A stretch of DNA of 64,000 nt from Variovorax paradoxus_P (GCF_050627025.1 NZ_CP192473.1); one strand, 5' to 3'; shown: positions 10,225 through 19,281, numbered from the stretch's first letter. Notes: generated by a model not told the origin, from the sequence alone. Program-made: numbers and translations.

Positions 10225-11325
10225 TCAGGCGCGCGCCGGCGCGGGACCGTCCACATGACGGGAAGGGCGGCCGCGCACAGGCGCGCCGCGCTCGCGAGAC
10301 CTGAAAGCCGGCAGCCGGATCCGGTCGCCCTGTGCCACCGCGCGGGCGAGGCCTTCGCGGATCGCCTCGACGATCCGCGCCCGGTCGTCGGTACGCGGCG
10401 TCACGCGCTGCGCGAACTGCGCGGCCAGCCGCAGGCCCGCGGCCGCGCTCGCCAGCTCCGGGTCGCCGGCCAGCAGCGCGCCCGCGGGCAGCTGCGCGCC
10501 GCGCACCATCTCGGCCTTGCGCTCGAGCGCCTCGAGATGGCGCGGCGTCTCCACCGTCCAGGCCGTGCGCGAGACGGCGAGCTTGCGTTCTCCGAACCGT
10601 TCGTCCGATTCGTTGCGCCGCGCGACGCGCACCGTGACGCGCCGCGCCCCGCGCGGCCGCACCACCACCTCGTCGCCCACCTGCACGCCCGAGCGCGACT
10701 CGGCGATCGCCCGCTCCAGATCCGCGCCCCAGAGCGTCCGCTCGCCGGCCTCGGTGCGCACGCGCGCGTAGTAGGACAGGCGCTGCGCAGGATCGAAGCG
10801 GTACGGGGCGGCGGCATGGGCCAGCAGGATGCCGCGCACCGGCGCCCGGCCGCCGCTGCGCGCAGGCCCTTCCCCCACGGACCCGGCGTCGGCACCGGCG
10901 GCAAGGGCCTGGGCCCCACCGGAATGTGCCCCAGGTGGATGCGCAGCCGCCCGCTCGATCTGCCGCAGCTCCTGCGCGCCGGGCCGGTGGCCGTGCACCT
11001 CGATGCCCTGCAGGGTCGCCTCGCGCCACAGCAGCCGCCGGAACGCCGGCGCGCCCGTCACCTGCACCTGCCGCCAGCCGCGCGCCTGCATGATCGCGAC
11101 CACGCCGTGAACCACTTCGAGGTTGTGCGTCAGCACCTGCAGGCGCGTGCCGCCGTCGACGAAGGCGAGGCTGCGGTCCGGCAGGAAGTAGCGCTCGCCG
11201 ATGCGCAGGAAGCGCGCGGCCACGGCCTCGGGCACGATCCGGTTCGCGGCGTGCCCGGGCCGCGGCGGATGCTCGCGCACTGCGTTTGCGTCCTGCGCAT
11301 CGGGGTCCATGTCTGAAAGGGCCAT
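10225..11325 (-). CDS. Stand-alone LPD7-like conjugation protein
   Basis: 366 residues. Residues about 38-110 (FLRIGERYFLPDRSLAFVDG, then VVAIMQARGWRQVQVTGAPA and FRRLLWREATLQGIEVHGHR) match the LPD7 domain normally found near the C-terminus of large relaxases (TraI/MobA types). Here it is encoded separately with no relaxase domain, followed by a basic second half with beta-rich segments (VGDEVVVRPRGARRVTVRVA). It probably assists DNA processing in transfer, but the biochemical role of LPD7 is not established. It lies 21 bases after virD4 in the same operon. The family call rests on pattern recognition only. Confidence 0.7.
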   Translation of the reverse strand: MALSDMDPDAQDANAVREHPPRPGHAANRIVPEAVAARFLRIGERYFLPDRSLAFVDGGTRLQVLTHNLEVVHGVVAIMQARGWRQVQVTGAPAFRRLLWREATLQGIEVHGHRPGAQELRQIERAAAHPPGAHSGGAQALAAGADAGSVGEGPARSGGRAPVRGILLAHAAAPYRFDPAQRLSYYARVRTEAGERTLWGADLERAIAESRSGVQVGDEVVVRPRGARRVTVRVARRNESDERFGERKLAVSRTAWTVETPRHLEALERKAEMVRGAQLPAGALLAGDPELASAAAGLRLAAQFAQRVTPRTDDRARIVEAIREGLARAVAQGDRIRLPAFRSRERGAPVRGRPSRHVDGPAPARA

Positions 11326-11346
11326 GCGGGTGTCTCCGTGTCGGCT

Positions 11347-13227
11347 TCAGTCGATCAGCTGCGCAAGAAAATGCGCGGCCGCGGCCTGGATCTGCGCGTC
11401 CGTCATCGCGCCGCGCGGGATCTCGACATCGCCGAAGTCCAGCGAAAAGTCGCCGAGCTCGAGCGCCTCGAGGCGGGACGGATCGACCGCCGCCCCCGAG
11501 GTCTCGACCGGCGGGGCGGCAGCGGCGGCGCCGCTCGCGCGCGCTGCAGGCAGACGGGCGACCTCCAGCCGGGGCACCTGCGGCGGCGGGCGCTCGCGCC
11601 GCGACAGCCGCCTGTCGCTGAAATACCGGATGCGCCGCGCGAGCACGGGGCGCAGGCCCTCGTAGAACAGGAGCATGCGCTCTGCGCCGAGCTCCTTGAC
11701 TTCCTGGGGCAGCAGCAGCCGCCGCGCCTGTTCGCTGATGCTCACCGTGGGCGGCCGGCCCGCGCCGCCCCACAGGGGCCGGCTGATGCTTCGCTGCCGG
11801 ACCGTGTACGTGCCGAGCTCGCGCGAGACCCCCTCCGCATCCTCGAACTCCTTCGGCGGAAAGACGATGCGGGCGGCCAGCATCTTGCGGATCGACTTGG
11901 CGCCCTCGACCCCGTATTTCTCGACGAGCTGCGAGTTCGACTGCACGATGATCACCGTGCGCACGTTGTAGCCCGGCAGGAACGCGGTCGACTCGGCGAT
12001 GACCGGGATGCGGCCGAGCGCCGGGAACTCGTCGAGCATCAGCAGCAGCTGGTGCCGCAGCGCGGGATTGTGCTCGGGCAGCTCCCGGGTCTGCAGTCCG
12101 ATCGCCTGCTGGAAGAAGAGATTGAGCAGCGGCTGCAGCCGGGCGATGTTGTCCGGATTGATCTGCACATAGATCGAGATCGGGCGCTCGCGCAGCGCGC
12201 GCAGGTCGAAGTCGTTGGCCGAGGTCGCCGCGTCGATCAACGGGTTGAGCCACAGGTCCAGCCGGCTCGTGAAGGTCTTGCGGATGCTCGAGGCCGTCGT
12301 GGGCGCCAGGTCGATCACGTCGTAGAGGCTTTGCACCGCCTCCTGCGACAGCGGGTAGCCCGCACGCTCGCAGGCGTCGATCACGCGCCGCCAGTGCTTC
12401 TGGAAGCCCTCGTCGTCGCTCGCCATGCCCTGGCGCAGCACCTCGCCGAGCGTGCGGGTCGCGCCCTCGGTCTCGAACAGGTAGAGCGCGATGCCCAGGA
12501 ACAGCGAGCGCGCCGACGAGGTCCAGAACGGATCGCCCGCCTGCGGATCCGGGAACAGCATGCTCGCGATGCGCTGCAGGTCGTCGATGCAGCGGTAGGG
12601 CACCGTCGACACGTAGCCGAGCGGATTCCACCGTGCCGAGCACTCGCGCTCGGACAGAGGATCGAACAGGTGCACCTCCTGTCCGTGGGCCTGGCGGTAG
12701 CCCGCGGTACGCAGGAAATTCTCACCCTTGACGTCGCTGACGATGGTGGAGCCCGGCCAGTTCAGCAGGTTCGGGATCACCACGCCCACCCCCTTGCCGC
12801 TGCGCGGCGGCGCCTCCAGCTCGACGCCCTGCTGGCCGGGCAGCGCCAGATAGCGGCCGCCGAGGCGCCCGAGGATGATGCCGTGCTCGCCGAGCAGCCC
12901 GGCCCGCGCGATCTCGCGCCGCGTGGCGAAGCGCGCCTCCCCGTGCAGCGGCCGCCGCCGCGGCAGCATCGCGCAAGCCGCGAGCCCGAGCACCAGCCCC
13001 TCGGCGCCCGCGAGCGCCACGAGCAGCGCGCGCCGCACCTCCGGACGGTCGCCATGCGCCTGCCAGTACCGGTAGGTCGTGAGCGGCGTGGCCTGCCGCG
13101 GCGGCAGTTGCATCGCCATCAGGAAAAAGTAGCCCGCCAGGTACAGACCCACGCCGGCCGCGAGCAGCAGCGCCGCCGCGACCTTGAGCAGGCTAGGCGA
13201 GTCCGCCGCGCTTGGCGCCAGGGTCAT
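11347..13227 (-). CDS. virD4: Type IV coupling protein VirD4/TraG
   Basis: 626 residues. Two N-terminal membrane helices (about 13-35 and 67-88) are followed by a cytoplasmic ATPase with Walker A APPRSGKGVG (139-148) and a Walker B region LLLMLDEFPALGRIP in the second half. VirD4 proteins are hexameric pumps that bring relaxase-DNA or protein substrates to the secretion channel at the inner membrane. The length fits the family. Its start overlaps the end of virB11 by 35 bases, indicating translational coupling. Its presence argues for substrate transfer, yet no relaxase gene is in the window. Confidence 0.95.
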   Translation of the reverse strand: MTLAPSAADSPSLLKVAAALLLAAGVGLYLAGYFFLMAMQLPPRQATPLTTYRYWQAHGDRPEVRRALLVALAGAEGLVLGLAACAMLPRRRPLHGEARFATRREIARAGLLGEHGIILGRLGGRYLALPGQQGVELEAPPRSGKGVGVVIPNLLNWPGSTIVSDVKGENFLRTAGYRQAHGQEVHLFDPLSERECSARWNPLGYVSTVPYRCIDDLQRIASMLFPDPQAGDPFWTSSARSLFLGIALYLFETEGATRTLGEVLRQGMASDDEGFQKHWRRVIDACERAGYPLSQEAVQSLYDVIDLAPTTASSIRKTFTSRLDLWLNPLIDAATSANDFDLRALRERPISIYVQINPDNIARLQPLLNLFFQQAIGLQTRELPEHNPALRHQLLLMLDEFPALGRIPVIAESTAFLPGYNVRTVIIVQSNSQLVEKYGVEGAKSIRKMLAARIVFPPKEFEDAEGVSRELGTYTVRQRSISRPLWGGAGRPPTVSISEQARRLLLPQEVKELGAERMLLFYEGLRPVLARRIRYFSDRRLSRRERPPPQVPRLEVARLPAARASGAAAAAPPVETSGAAVDPSRLEALELGDFSLDFGDVEIPRGAMTDAQIQAAAAHFLAQLID

Positions 13228-14227
13228 GCCAGATCTCCCGCACCACGCGGCGCTGCCGCTCGCGCGCGCACTGCACCACCACGTCCACGCTCAGCTGCGC
13301 CAGTTCCGCGCCTTCGCGCGTCGTCATGCCGCGGCCCGCGTCGCTGCGCCGCATGAGCTGCGCCAGCGCGACGAACGCCATCTGCGCGCTGTCCGCATGC
13401 ACGCTCGTGATCGAGCCCGGATGCCCGGTGTTCACCGACACCAGGTAGTCGTAGACCTCCTCGCCGGTGCGCAGCTCCGACACGAAGATGCGGTCCGGCC
13501 GCTGCCGCTTCGCGCCGGCCAGCAGCTGCCCCGGCGTGACCGCGGCCTGCCCCTGGCCGCCCTGCGAGTAAAAGAGCCGCACATGGTTGGGCTGGTTGCG
13601 CAGCGACAGCTCCTTCACATCCTCGATCGTCACCAGCCGGTCCTCGGCCGGCACCTCCAGGATCAGCGCCTTGCTGACGGTCGTCTTGCCCGAACCGGTG
13701 GCGCCCGACAGCAGGATGTTGCGGCGCAGCTGCACCGCGCGGCGCAGGAACGGCACGAACTGCCGAGCGGCCAGCAGCTGCGCGAGCTCGCGGTCCGCCG
13801 CCGGCAGCGCCCCGGCGGCCTCCCGGCCGCGCGCCGGCGGCACGGCCTGCGCCGGCTCGAACACGCCCATCGCCTCCAGCTCGTCGAGCGTCCACAGCAC
13901 GCCCGAAGGCCGGCGGATCGTGATCGAGACCGTGCGCTCCTCGGTCGCGGGCGGCAGCACGATCTGGATGCGCTCGCCGCCGGGCAACGTGGCCGACAGC
14001 AGCGGCTCGTGCGCCGAGATGCGCTGGCGCGTGTGGTTCGCCACCAGCTTCGCGATCGACAGGCACCAGTCGAAGCTCGCGAACGGCAGCGCCGCGCGGC
14101 TCCAGCCCGACGAACGCTCGACGAAGGCGCTGCCGGGCTGGTTGATGCAGATTTCCGTCACCTCGGGATCGTCCAGCAGCGGCCCGAGCGGCCCGAGGAA
14201 AAGGGCCAGCGACGAAGGCTCGGACAT
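13193..14227 (-). CDS. virB11: T4SS traffic ATPase VirB11
   Basis: 344 residues from ATG 14227, chosen because it follows the virB10 stop by 10 bases; an upstream in-frame ATG at 14290 would overlap virB10. Walker A GATGSGKTT lies near residue 175, with the Asp-box region (RLVTIEDVKEL), a Walker B-like RPDRIFVSELRTGE and the His-box TGHPGSITSVHA, all diagnostic of the VirB11 secretion ATPase. The hexameric enzyme powers pilus assembly and substrate transport from the cytoplasmic face of the inner membrane. Between virB10 and virD4, as in many P-type systems. Confidence 0.96.
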   Translation of the reverse strand: MSEPSSLALFLGPLGPLLDDPEVTEICINQPGSAFVERSSGWSRAALPFASFDWCLSIAKLVANHTRQRISAHEPLLSATLPGGERIQIVLPPATEERTVSITIRRPSGVLWTLDELEAMGVFEPAQAVPPARGREAAGALPAADRELAQLLAARQFVPFLRRAVQLRRNILLSGATGSGKTTVSKALILEVPAEDRLVTIEDVKELSLRNQPNHVRLFYSQGGQGQAAVTPGQLLAGAKRQRPDRIFVSELRTGEEVYDYLVSVNTGHPGSITSVHADSAQMAFVALAQLMRRSDAGRGMTTREGAELAQLSVDVVVQCARERQRRVVREIWHDPGAKRGGLA

Positions 14228-14237
14228 GGCCCGCGCC

Positions 14238-15563
14238 TCAGGGATGGGCGGGGTCGCTTCGGAGTCCATAGACGGAGCGGAAGTCCACATCGCGCGCCAC
14301 CAGGATCTGGATGCGGTCGCCCTGGTTCTTGATCACGGTCGGCGGGATCGAGACGGTGCTGCGCAGCACCTCGGACACCACATCGCGCCCGCCCTGCACA
14401 CCGATCACCACGCCGCCGCCGGCGCCCGCCTGGGGGCCGCCGCGCTGGTTCGCCGCGGCCACCTGCATCGCGCCGTCGAGCACGGACACCAGGATCGCGG
14501 CGCCGAAGCGCTGCCAGAAATGCGTGTCGACGAAACCCGCCAGGCCGCTGCGGCCCAGTGCGTCGGTGCCCGGCGAGGCCAGAGGCACGACCACGCCCGC
14601 GGGGGTGCGCGCCTCGTGCCAGAGCACGAAGACCCGCCCCTGCCCCTGGCGCGGTTCGCCGCGCTGCTCGCCCACGTACTTGGTGCCGCGCTCCAGCAGC
14701 ACCACGCGCCCGTCCGCGCCGTAGACGTCGCTCGCACCGATGCAGGTCGTCATCCCCGGATAGGTCGAATCGATCGCGGTCTCGAGCGTGCAGTCGATGA
14801 AGGCGCCCTTGGGCAGCAGCATGCGCCGCGCGGGCAGCATCCGGGCCGCCGCGGCGGGGCTCGGCGTGGGCTGCAGCAGGGTCGCGAGCGAGGCCGCGCC
14901 GTCCCCGGCGGACCCCGGGAGCGCACCGACCGGCGGCACCATGCCCGCAAACCCGAACGGCTGGAATGGCCCCGCGGGCCCCGCGGGCCCCGCGGCCGGT
15001 GCGGGGCCGGCCGCCGCAGCGCCTGTGGCGCGGCGCAGCACAGGCATGCCGAGCTGGCGCTCCAGCGCCAGCTGCTCGGGCGTCTTCGGCGGCGGGCCGG
15101 CATTCGGCGCAGCCGCAGGCGGCGGTGGCAGTGGCGGCACTGCGGCGCTCGCAGCCGCGGGCGCGAGCTCAGCGGGCGGCTTCGGCGCCTCCAGGCGCAG
15201 CGGCGGCACCTTCATCTCGCCCCCCGCGCGCGCCGCCGCCGCCTTCCGCGCGGCCGCCTCGGCATCGCGCGTCTTCGCGTACTGCGTGTGGTAGTACCAG
15301 AACAGGAAGCCCGCGCCGAGCAGCACCATCGTGCCCAGCGCGAGCGCGCCGCTGATGCGGGACTGGATCGAGCGCTCGCGGTTGACCGAAGGAATCGAGC
15401 GCTCGCCCGGCACGGCGCGGCCCCCGGCATCGGCCCCGGGCCGATCGTCAGGCGCCGGCCCGGGGGCGGGCGCCGACAGGATCTCGCCGGTCTCGCGGTC
15501 CACCGTCTCGCGGGCCTGATCGGCACCCGCCACGCCGGAACGGAAGCGATCGCGCCAGCTCAT
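14238..15563 (-). CDS. virB10: T4SS core channel protein VirB10
   Basis: 441 residues with a cytoplasmic N-terminus, one membrane helix (about 73-92, ALALGTMVLLGAGFLFWYYH), a long proline/alanine-rich periplasmic linker (about 100-210) and a C-terminal TrbI/VirB10 beta-barrel domain (LPARRMLLPKGAFIDCTLET to the end). VirB10 spans both membranes and gates the outer-membrane core complex with VirB7 and VirB9. It starts inside the end of virB9 with a 4-base overlap. Length and domain order are normal. Confidence 0.96.
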   Translation of the reverse strand: MSWRDRFRSGVAGADQARETVDRETGEILSAPAPGPAPDDRPGADAGGRAVPGERSIPSVNRERSIQSRISGALALGTMVLLGAGFLFWYYHTQYAKTRDAEAAARKAAAARAGGEMKVPPLRLEAPKPPAELAPAAASAAVPPLPPPPAAAPNAGPPPKTPEQLALERQLGMPVLRRATGAAAAGPAPAAGPAGPAGPFQPFGFAGMVPPVGALPGSAGDGAASLATLLQPTPSPAAAARMLPARRMLLPKGAFIDCTLETAIDSTYPGMTTCIGASDVYGADGRVVLLERGTKYVGEQRGEPRQGQGRVFVLWHEARTPAGVVVPLASPGTDALGRSGLAGFVDTHFWQRFGAAILVSVLDGAMQVAAANQRGGPQAGAGGGVVIGVQGGRDVVSEVLRSTVSIPPTVIKNQGDRIQILVARDVDFRSVYGLRSDPAHP

Positions 15564-16387
15564 GGCGCCTCTCCTGCCGGTGCGGGCACCGTGCGCTCGA
15601 CGCCGGGAATCTGCGTGTTCGAGCGCATGCGCGCGCCCCCGCCCGCAAAGGACCGGTTGACGACGCAGCCGACGAGCTCGCCGCGGCGAAGCACGAGGCG
15701 CCGCGCGACGCGGTGGATCACCACCTCGTCGTCCTCGACATGGAAGTTCAGCAGCGACTCGGTGCCGTCGTCGTTGCGCACGAACATCGCCGGGAACTCC
15801 GAGCGCGCCTGGAAGCGAAGCCGCGTCTGCACGCCGTCGTCGAACGCGGCCATCGGGCGCAGGCTCTTGCTGCCGCAGAACCAGTAGTCGGTGTTGCGTG
15901 GCCGCGCCTGCCGCATCCGCTCCTCGATGGTCCGGCGCTCCTGCTGCGCCGCGGCCAGCCGCGCCTCATCGTCCGGGTAGGTGAAGCGGATCGAATACAC
16001 CATGCGCCGGGCCGCAGCCCCCGTCGGCGCCCGCTCCGAGACCACATAGTCGAAGTGGTACGCGCGCCGGTTGGTCAGCACCGTGAGGTTGGTCGACACG
16101 CGCGCTTCCTTCGGCTTGATGAAGAAGTGGTTGCGCTCCGCGCCGACATCGAAGGCGCCGTTGTCGCCCGACCCGAGGTTGACGAACTCCTCCCCCTCGG
16201 CCCACTGCAGGTGGACCTGGTAGCCGACATAGCCCTGCAGCCGCACCACGGCGTCCGGGTGGTAGGCGACGACCCGCACGCGCGGGTCCACCGGCCCAGG
16301 GGCCGGCAAGGCCGCGCCCCGCGCGCCGCCGGGCCCGAACCCTGCCAGCAAGACGCCCGTGACGAGCGCGGCCGTGACGGTCCTCAT
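15560..16387 (-). CDS. virB9: T4SS core complex protein VirB9
   Basis: 275 residues from ATG 16387, overlapping the virB8 stop (ATGA). It has a cleavable signal peptide (residues 1-25, ending GARGAALP) and a mature beta-rich VirB9/CagX domain: DPRVRVVAYHPDAVVRLQGY, then FFIKPKEARVSTNLTVLTN, and a C-terminal part with TDYWFCGSKSLRP. VirB9 forms the outer layer of the envelope-spanning core with VirB7 and VirB10. A longer open frame runs upstream to 17059, but that is virB8 read in the wrong frame. Confidence 0.95.
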   Translation of the reverse strand: MRTVTAALVTGVLLAGFGPGGARGAALPAPGPVDPRVRVVAYHPDAVVRLQGYVGYQVHLQWAEGEEFVNLGSGDNGAFDVGAERNHFFIKPKEARVSTNLTVLTNRRAYHFDYVVSERAPTGAAARRMVYSIRFTYPDDEARLAAAQQERRTIEERMRQARPRNTDYWFCGSKSLRPMAAFDDGVQTRLRFQARSEFPAMFVRNDDGTESLLNFHVEDDEVVIHRVARRLVLRRGELVGCVVNRSFAGGGARMRSNTQIPGVERTVPAPAGEAP

Positions 16388-17106
16388 CGCGCCTGCCCCC
16401 GGTTTTCGGGCGCGCCGCTCGCGGCGACCTCGGGTTCGCGCCGGTACTCGACGACGCGGAAACCCAGAGGATTCAGCGAACGCGTCTTGTCGTCCTTCGA
16501 CGGCGGGCCGTAGGCGAACTCGATCGTCGACACCCAGTGGCTCGGCTGCTCCTCGCCAGTGCCGCCGGCGCGCGTGTAACGGCTGAACCGCACCTGCGCG
16601 AGCCGTTCCCTGCCGCTTGCGAGCTGGAGGAAGCTCACCGAGCGAACCTGGACGCGCACTGTGGTGCCGTCCTTGAAGACATTCAGCGGCGATGCCGGAT
16701 TGCTGGTGTTCCACAGCGCCACCCATTCCTGGTTGAGGCGCGGCGAGTTCTGCGCGGCCACGAGCTCGTAGTCCGCCTCGGCGGTGCCGTAGAAGTAGCG
16801 CTCGCGCGCGATCACGTGGGTCGACAGCAGGTTGCGCGTGACCACCTGCTCGATGTCCGTGGTGCCTTCGTAGGTGGGCACCACATCCACGATGCCGCTG
16901 CTGCTGTCGACCCGGATGACGACCGGCACTGGCTGCTTCAGCGGCGTCAGCCCCGCCACGGCCGCGACCGACAGCACCGCCACCGCGCACGCGCCCGCCG
17001 CGACCGACCACGCGATCCGCGCGTCGCGCCGTGCCAGGCGCGCGCGATCCATCTCCCAACTTTGGGCCTCGAGCAGGTACTGCTCAACCGTGGGGTCGCG
17101 ATGCAT
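16384..17106 (-). CDS. virB8: T4SS assembly factor VirB8
   Basis: 240 residues from ATG 17106 (MHRDPTVEQYLLEAQSWEMD); an earlier ATG at 17136 adds only an arginine-rich tail. A short cytoplasmic segment, one membrane helix (about 31-53) and a periplasmic VirB8 domain follow, including VVPTYEGTTDIEQVVTRNLL and EWVALWNTSNPASPLNVFKD. VirB8 is an inner-membrane nucleation factor contacting VirB9 and VirB10. It overlaps virB7 at its start and virB9 at its end, so the genes are coupled. Confidence 0.95.
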   Translation of the reverse strand: MHRDPTVEQYLLEAQSWEMDRARLARRDARIAWSVAAGACAVAVLSVAAVAGLTPLKQPVPVVIRVDSSSGIVDVVPTYEGTTDIEQVVTRNLLSTHVIARERYFYGTAEADYELVAAQNSPRLNQEWVALWNTSNPASPLNVFKDGTTVRVQVRSVSFLQLASGRERLAQVRFSRYTRAGGTGEEQPSHWVSTIEFAYGPPSKDDKTRSLNPLGFRVVEYRREPEVAASGAPENRGQAR

Positions 17107-17236
17107 CGACCGGCTCCGTCGTCGCCGCAGGCACATTGATCGGACGCAGCGTACCTTCGCACTCGGGCGGCAGCGGCGGGCGCGTGCCGCAGCCGAGAAC
17201 CGAGGCGAAGACGACCAGCGCAGCGAAGCGTTTCAT
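17084..17236 (-). CDS. virB7: VirB7-like lipoprotein
   Basis: A 50-residue lipoprotein: MKRFAALVVFASVLGCGTRP carries a lysine/arginine start, a hydrophobic core and the lipobox VLGC (13-16). The mature 35 residues hold a second cysteine (PPECEGTLRP). The size, lipobox and position between virB6 and virB8 identify it as VirB7, the small outer-membrane lipoprotein that stabilises VirB9. The start is fixed by ATG 17236 after a purine-rich AGGAGA. The end overlaps the virB8 start by 23 bases. Confidence 0.88.
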   Translation of the reverse strand: MKRFAALVVFASVLGCGTRPPLPPECEGTLRPINVPAATTEPVDASRPHG

Positions 17237-17249
17237 GGCATCGTCTCCT

Positions 17250-18302
17250 CTACTGCCGAGGCGTCGCGCCCGGCATGACCTGGGTGCGCGGGACGACCGC
17301 GCCGCCGCGGCGCGGGCCACCGACCCGACTCCAGCCCTGCGCAATGCCGGCACCGACACGGTTGCCGGCCAGGCGGCGCAGGGAATCCCATCGGCCGCCC
17401 GGTTCTCGCCGCAGGCCGTCGACCGCGCCACGGCCGAACTCATAGACCGACCGCCTGGCTCCGCCCATTCCCCAGCGGATGACCCCGCTGACCACACCGT
17501 ACGTGCTGAGCCCGACCCCGCTGGCCAGACCCGCGGCGATCGGCATGACCTGCCGCATGATCAGAAAGATCAGGGAAGCGCAAAGCACCATGTTCAGCGC
17601 GTCGACGGTGACGATGGCAGCTCCGCGCGCTGCAGTTCGCGTCGCATACGACGAAACCACTTGAAGAACCAAGGAGGCAACGAGGCTGCCAAGAACAGCA
17701 ACAAGGGCGTAGTTCGCCAGTTGCGCAAGCCACGCTCCGAAGAACCGCCGAGTTGCGTCGAAGAGCAGCAGACAAATGAATATCGGCCCGAGGGCCAGGA
17801 TGATTGCCAGCGCAATCTTCGAAAGCGCCAACAGGAACAGTGCATACACAGCCAGCGCGCCCACTATCAAGTAGACGAATGCGCCGGCGAGATAGAAGCC
17901 GAAATCTCCGTCCAGCACGCCACCCTTTTCCCAAAGATTCGAGGCCACTGAGCCACCCTGGATCCAGATCGTGTCGATGACTGTCACCGGATCGGACGCT
18001 CCGGAGATCACTGCTGCGAGTTGAGCCGGGGCTTTGAAGAACGTATCGACAATGATGTCGTTGAACGTCCACAGACGCAGACCGACACCAAGCACAAGGG
18101 CAATGAAGATGATCCGTTTCGCGCCTTCCAGTATTGGTTCCTGAATTCGACCGGTCATGCTGAGGAAGCCCCAAATCATCACGTAGATGGCGGCGAGGGT
18201 CACTGCTGCGGGCTCGATTGCTGATGCGACTCCGGCTGTGTGCGTCGCCACGTAGCCGGTGAGCTGCGAGTCAAGCCATGCCCAGAACTGCTGGAAGAAC
18301 AT
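17250..18302 (-). CDS. virB6: T4SS inner-membrane protein VirB6
   Basis: 350 residues with an N-terminal WAWLDSQLTGYV-type start and at least six predicted membrane helices, including AAVTLAAIYVMIWGFLSM and IALAIILALGPIFICLLL, then a cytoplasmic glycine/arginine-rich tail (about 285-350). This is the TrbL/VirB6 pattern; the protein forms part of the inner-membrane channel. The gene has visibly lower GC at its 5' part than its neighbours. It lies 13 bases before virB7 and 18 bases after the small membrane gene. Confidence 0.93.
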   Translation of the reverse strand: MFFQQFWAWLDSQLTGYVATHTAGVASAIEPAAVTLAAIYVMIWGFLSMTGRIQEPILEGAKRIIFIALVLGVGLRLWTFNDIIVDTFFKAPAQLAAVISGASDPVTVIDTIWIQGGSVASNLWEKGGVLDGDFGFYLAGAFVYLIVGALAVYALFLLALSKIALAIILALGPIFICLLLFDATRRFFGAWLAQLANYALVAVLGSLVASLVLQVVSSYATRTAARGAAIVTVDALNMVLCASLIFLIMRQVMPIAAGLASGVGLSTYGVVSGVIRWGMGGARRSVYEFGRGAVDGLRREPGGRWDSLRRLAGNRVGAGIAQGWSRVGGPRRGGAVVPRTQVMPGATPRQ

Positions 18303-18320
18303 AGGTGAACCGAGACTTGA

Positions 18321-18542
18321 TCAATCTTTGCCAGTTGCAGGTTCCAGTGAAGGTTGGAAGCGATTCCGAAAGTCGCCATGGTTCGGCCTTGCTGGTGCCT
18401 CGATACAAGCAATCGAAGACGTCGAATCCTGTGCAGCGGGAGCAGGCGGCGCAGCCTGTCCCGCTTGCAAAAGCATGTAGAAGCCAAGAGCGGCTGCCGC
18501 CGCAACGATCACAAAGATCGAAACGGTGATGAACCTGGGCAT
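18321..18542 (-). CDS. Small membrane protein between virB5 and virB6
   Basis: 73 residues from ATG 18542, four bases after virB5. One N-terminal membrane helix (about residues 5-24, TVSIFVIVAAAAALGFYMLL) precedes a short hydrophilic domain with one cysteine. There is no lipobox. In pKM101 and relatives this position holds the entry-exclusion gene (eex), so surface exclusion is a reasonable guess from position alone. An alternative is an accessory pilus-assembly subunit. Confidence 0.75.
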   Translation of the reverse strand: MPRFITVSIFVIVAAAAALGFYMLLQAGQAAPPAPAAQDSTSSIACIEAPARPNHGDFRNRFQPSLEPATGKD

Positions 18543-18546
18543 GGCA

Positions 18547-19281
18547 CTAGGGGGCAGGTGAAAAGCGGGTGCCGAATACGCCGTGTCCAGAGATGACTCG
18601 CTCTCGCATCCGTTGTTGTTGAGCGAGTTCATCCGCTCTGGCGATCTGATAAAGGCTCTGCAGTTTCGTCTGCTCGTTCGCGAGCATCGCCTGCTCGGCC
18701 TGGATGCGCGCCTGCAGATCCTGGATCGCCTTCGGGTCCTGCGCGCCGCCGATCCGGTGAATCAATTGCTGCAATGCTGCGAAGCGCTGGCTCGTGTTCT
18801 GGTAGGCGCTTTGCGTGACGCCGCTGAACAGCGCGGACGCCTGGCGGCCCTGTTCGACGATCTGACGCATCTCGGGGCTCAGCGACTGCATCTGGGCGCC
18901 GGACAGGATGCTCTGGGCCTTCATGATGGCCTGCACCTGGTCGGCAATGCCCTGGTAGCCCGCCGATGTGCCGTCGGCCGTCTTCATCAACTCGCCATAG
19001 CTCGGGGGCAGGTAATTGCGCGCCGTCTCCGGCGTCGGCAGCAGCTGCTCCATGCCGCGGCTGCCGGTCATCGCGCCGTATGTCTGCGTCAGCTGGTCCT
19101 TCGACTGCTGGAGCTGCTCGTACTGCTTCTGCATGCCGGAGAGCTGCTGTTGCCAGGCCATGAGCTGCTGCGTGAGACTCATGATCGCGGCGAAGTCGAT
19201 CACGGGCATGCCCGCGCGTGCATGCAGCGGCACCAAAGCCGCCGCGGCGGCGATCAGAAAGCCAAGCACTGATTTATGCAT
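18547..19281 (-). CDS. virB5: T4SS minor pilin VirB5
   Basis: 244 residues from ATG 19281, with AAGGAG about ten bases upstream. The signal peptide (1-23, LHARA|GM) is followed by a largely helical, glutamine-rich mature protein (QQLMAWQQQLSGMQKQYEQL), the VirB5/TrbJ pattern. VirB5 caps the conjugative pilus and takes part in recipient contact. Its start lies 28 bases inside the end of virB4. Start preferred over the longer open frame because only this one gives a signal peptide. Confidence 0.92.
   Translation of the reverse strand: MHKSVLGFLIAAAAALVPLHARAGMPVIDFAAIMSLTQQLMAWQQQLSGMQKQYEQLQQSKDQLTQTYGAMTGSRGMEQLLPTPETARNYLPPSYGELMKTADGTSAGYQGIADQVQAIMKAQSILSGAQMQSLSPEMRQIVEQGRQASALFSGVTQSAYQNTSQRFAALQQLIHRIGGAQDPKAIQDLQARIQAEQAMLANEQTKLQSLYQIARADELAQQQRMRERVISGHGVFGTRFSPAP

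Noticed and set aside
9098..12643. 1181-codon open frame on the minus strand
   Set aside because: It is an antisense-of-frame shadow of virD4, the LPD7 gene and traX in very GC-rich DNA; composition is arginine/alanine-rich with no motif.
11338..13356. 672-codon plus-strand frame opposite virD4
   Set aside because: Shadow of virD4; no domain, and the opposite strand has clear Walker motifs.
13587..15887. 766-codon plus-strand frame opposite virB9-virB11
   Set aside because: GC-rich shadow; VirB9, VirB10 and VirB11 are unambiguous on the minus strand.
15560..17059. 499-residue VirB9 fusion
   Set aside because: The extra N-terminal part is virB8 read in another frame; ATG 16387 with a signal peptide is the true start.
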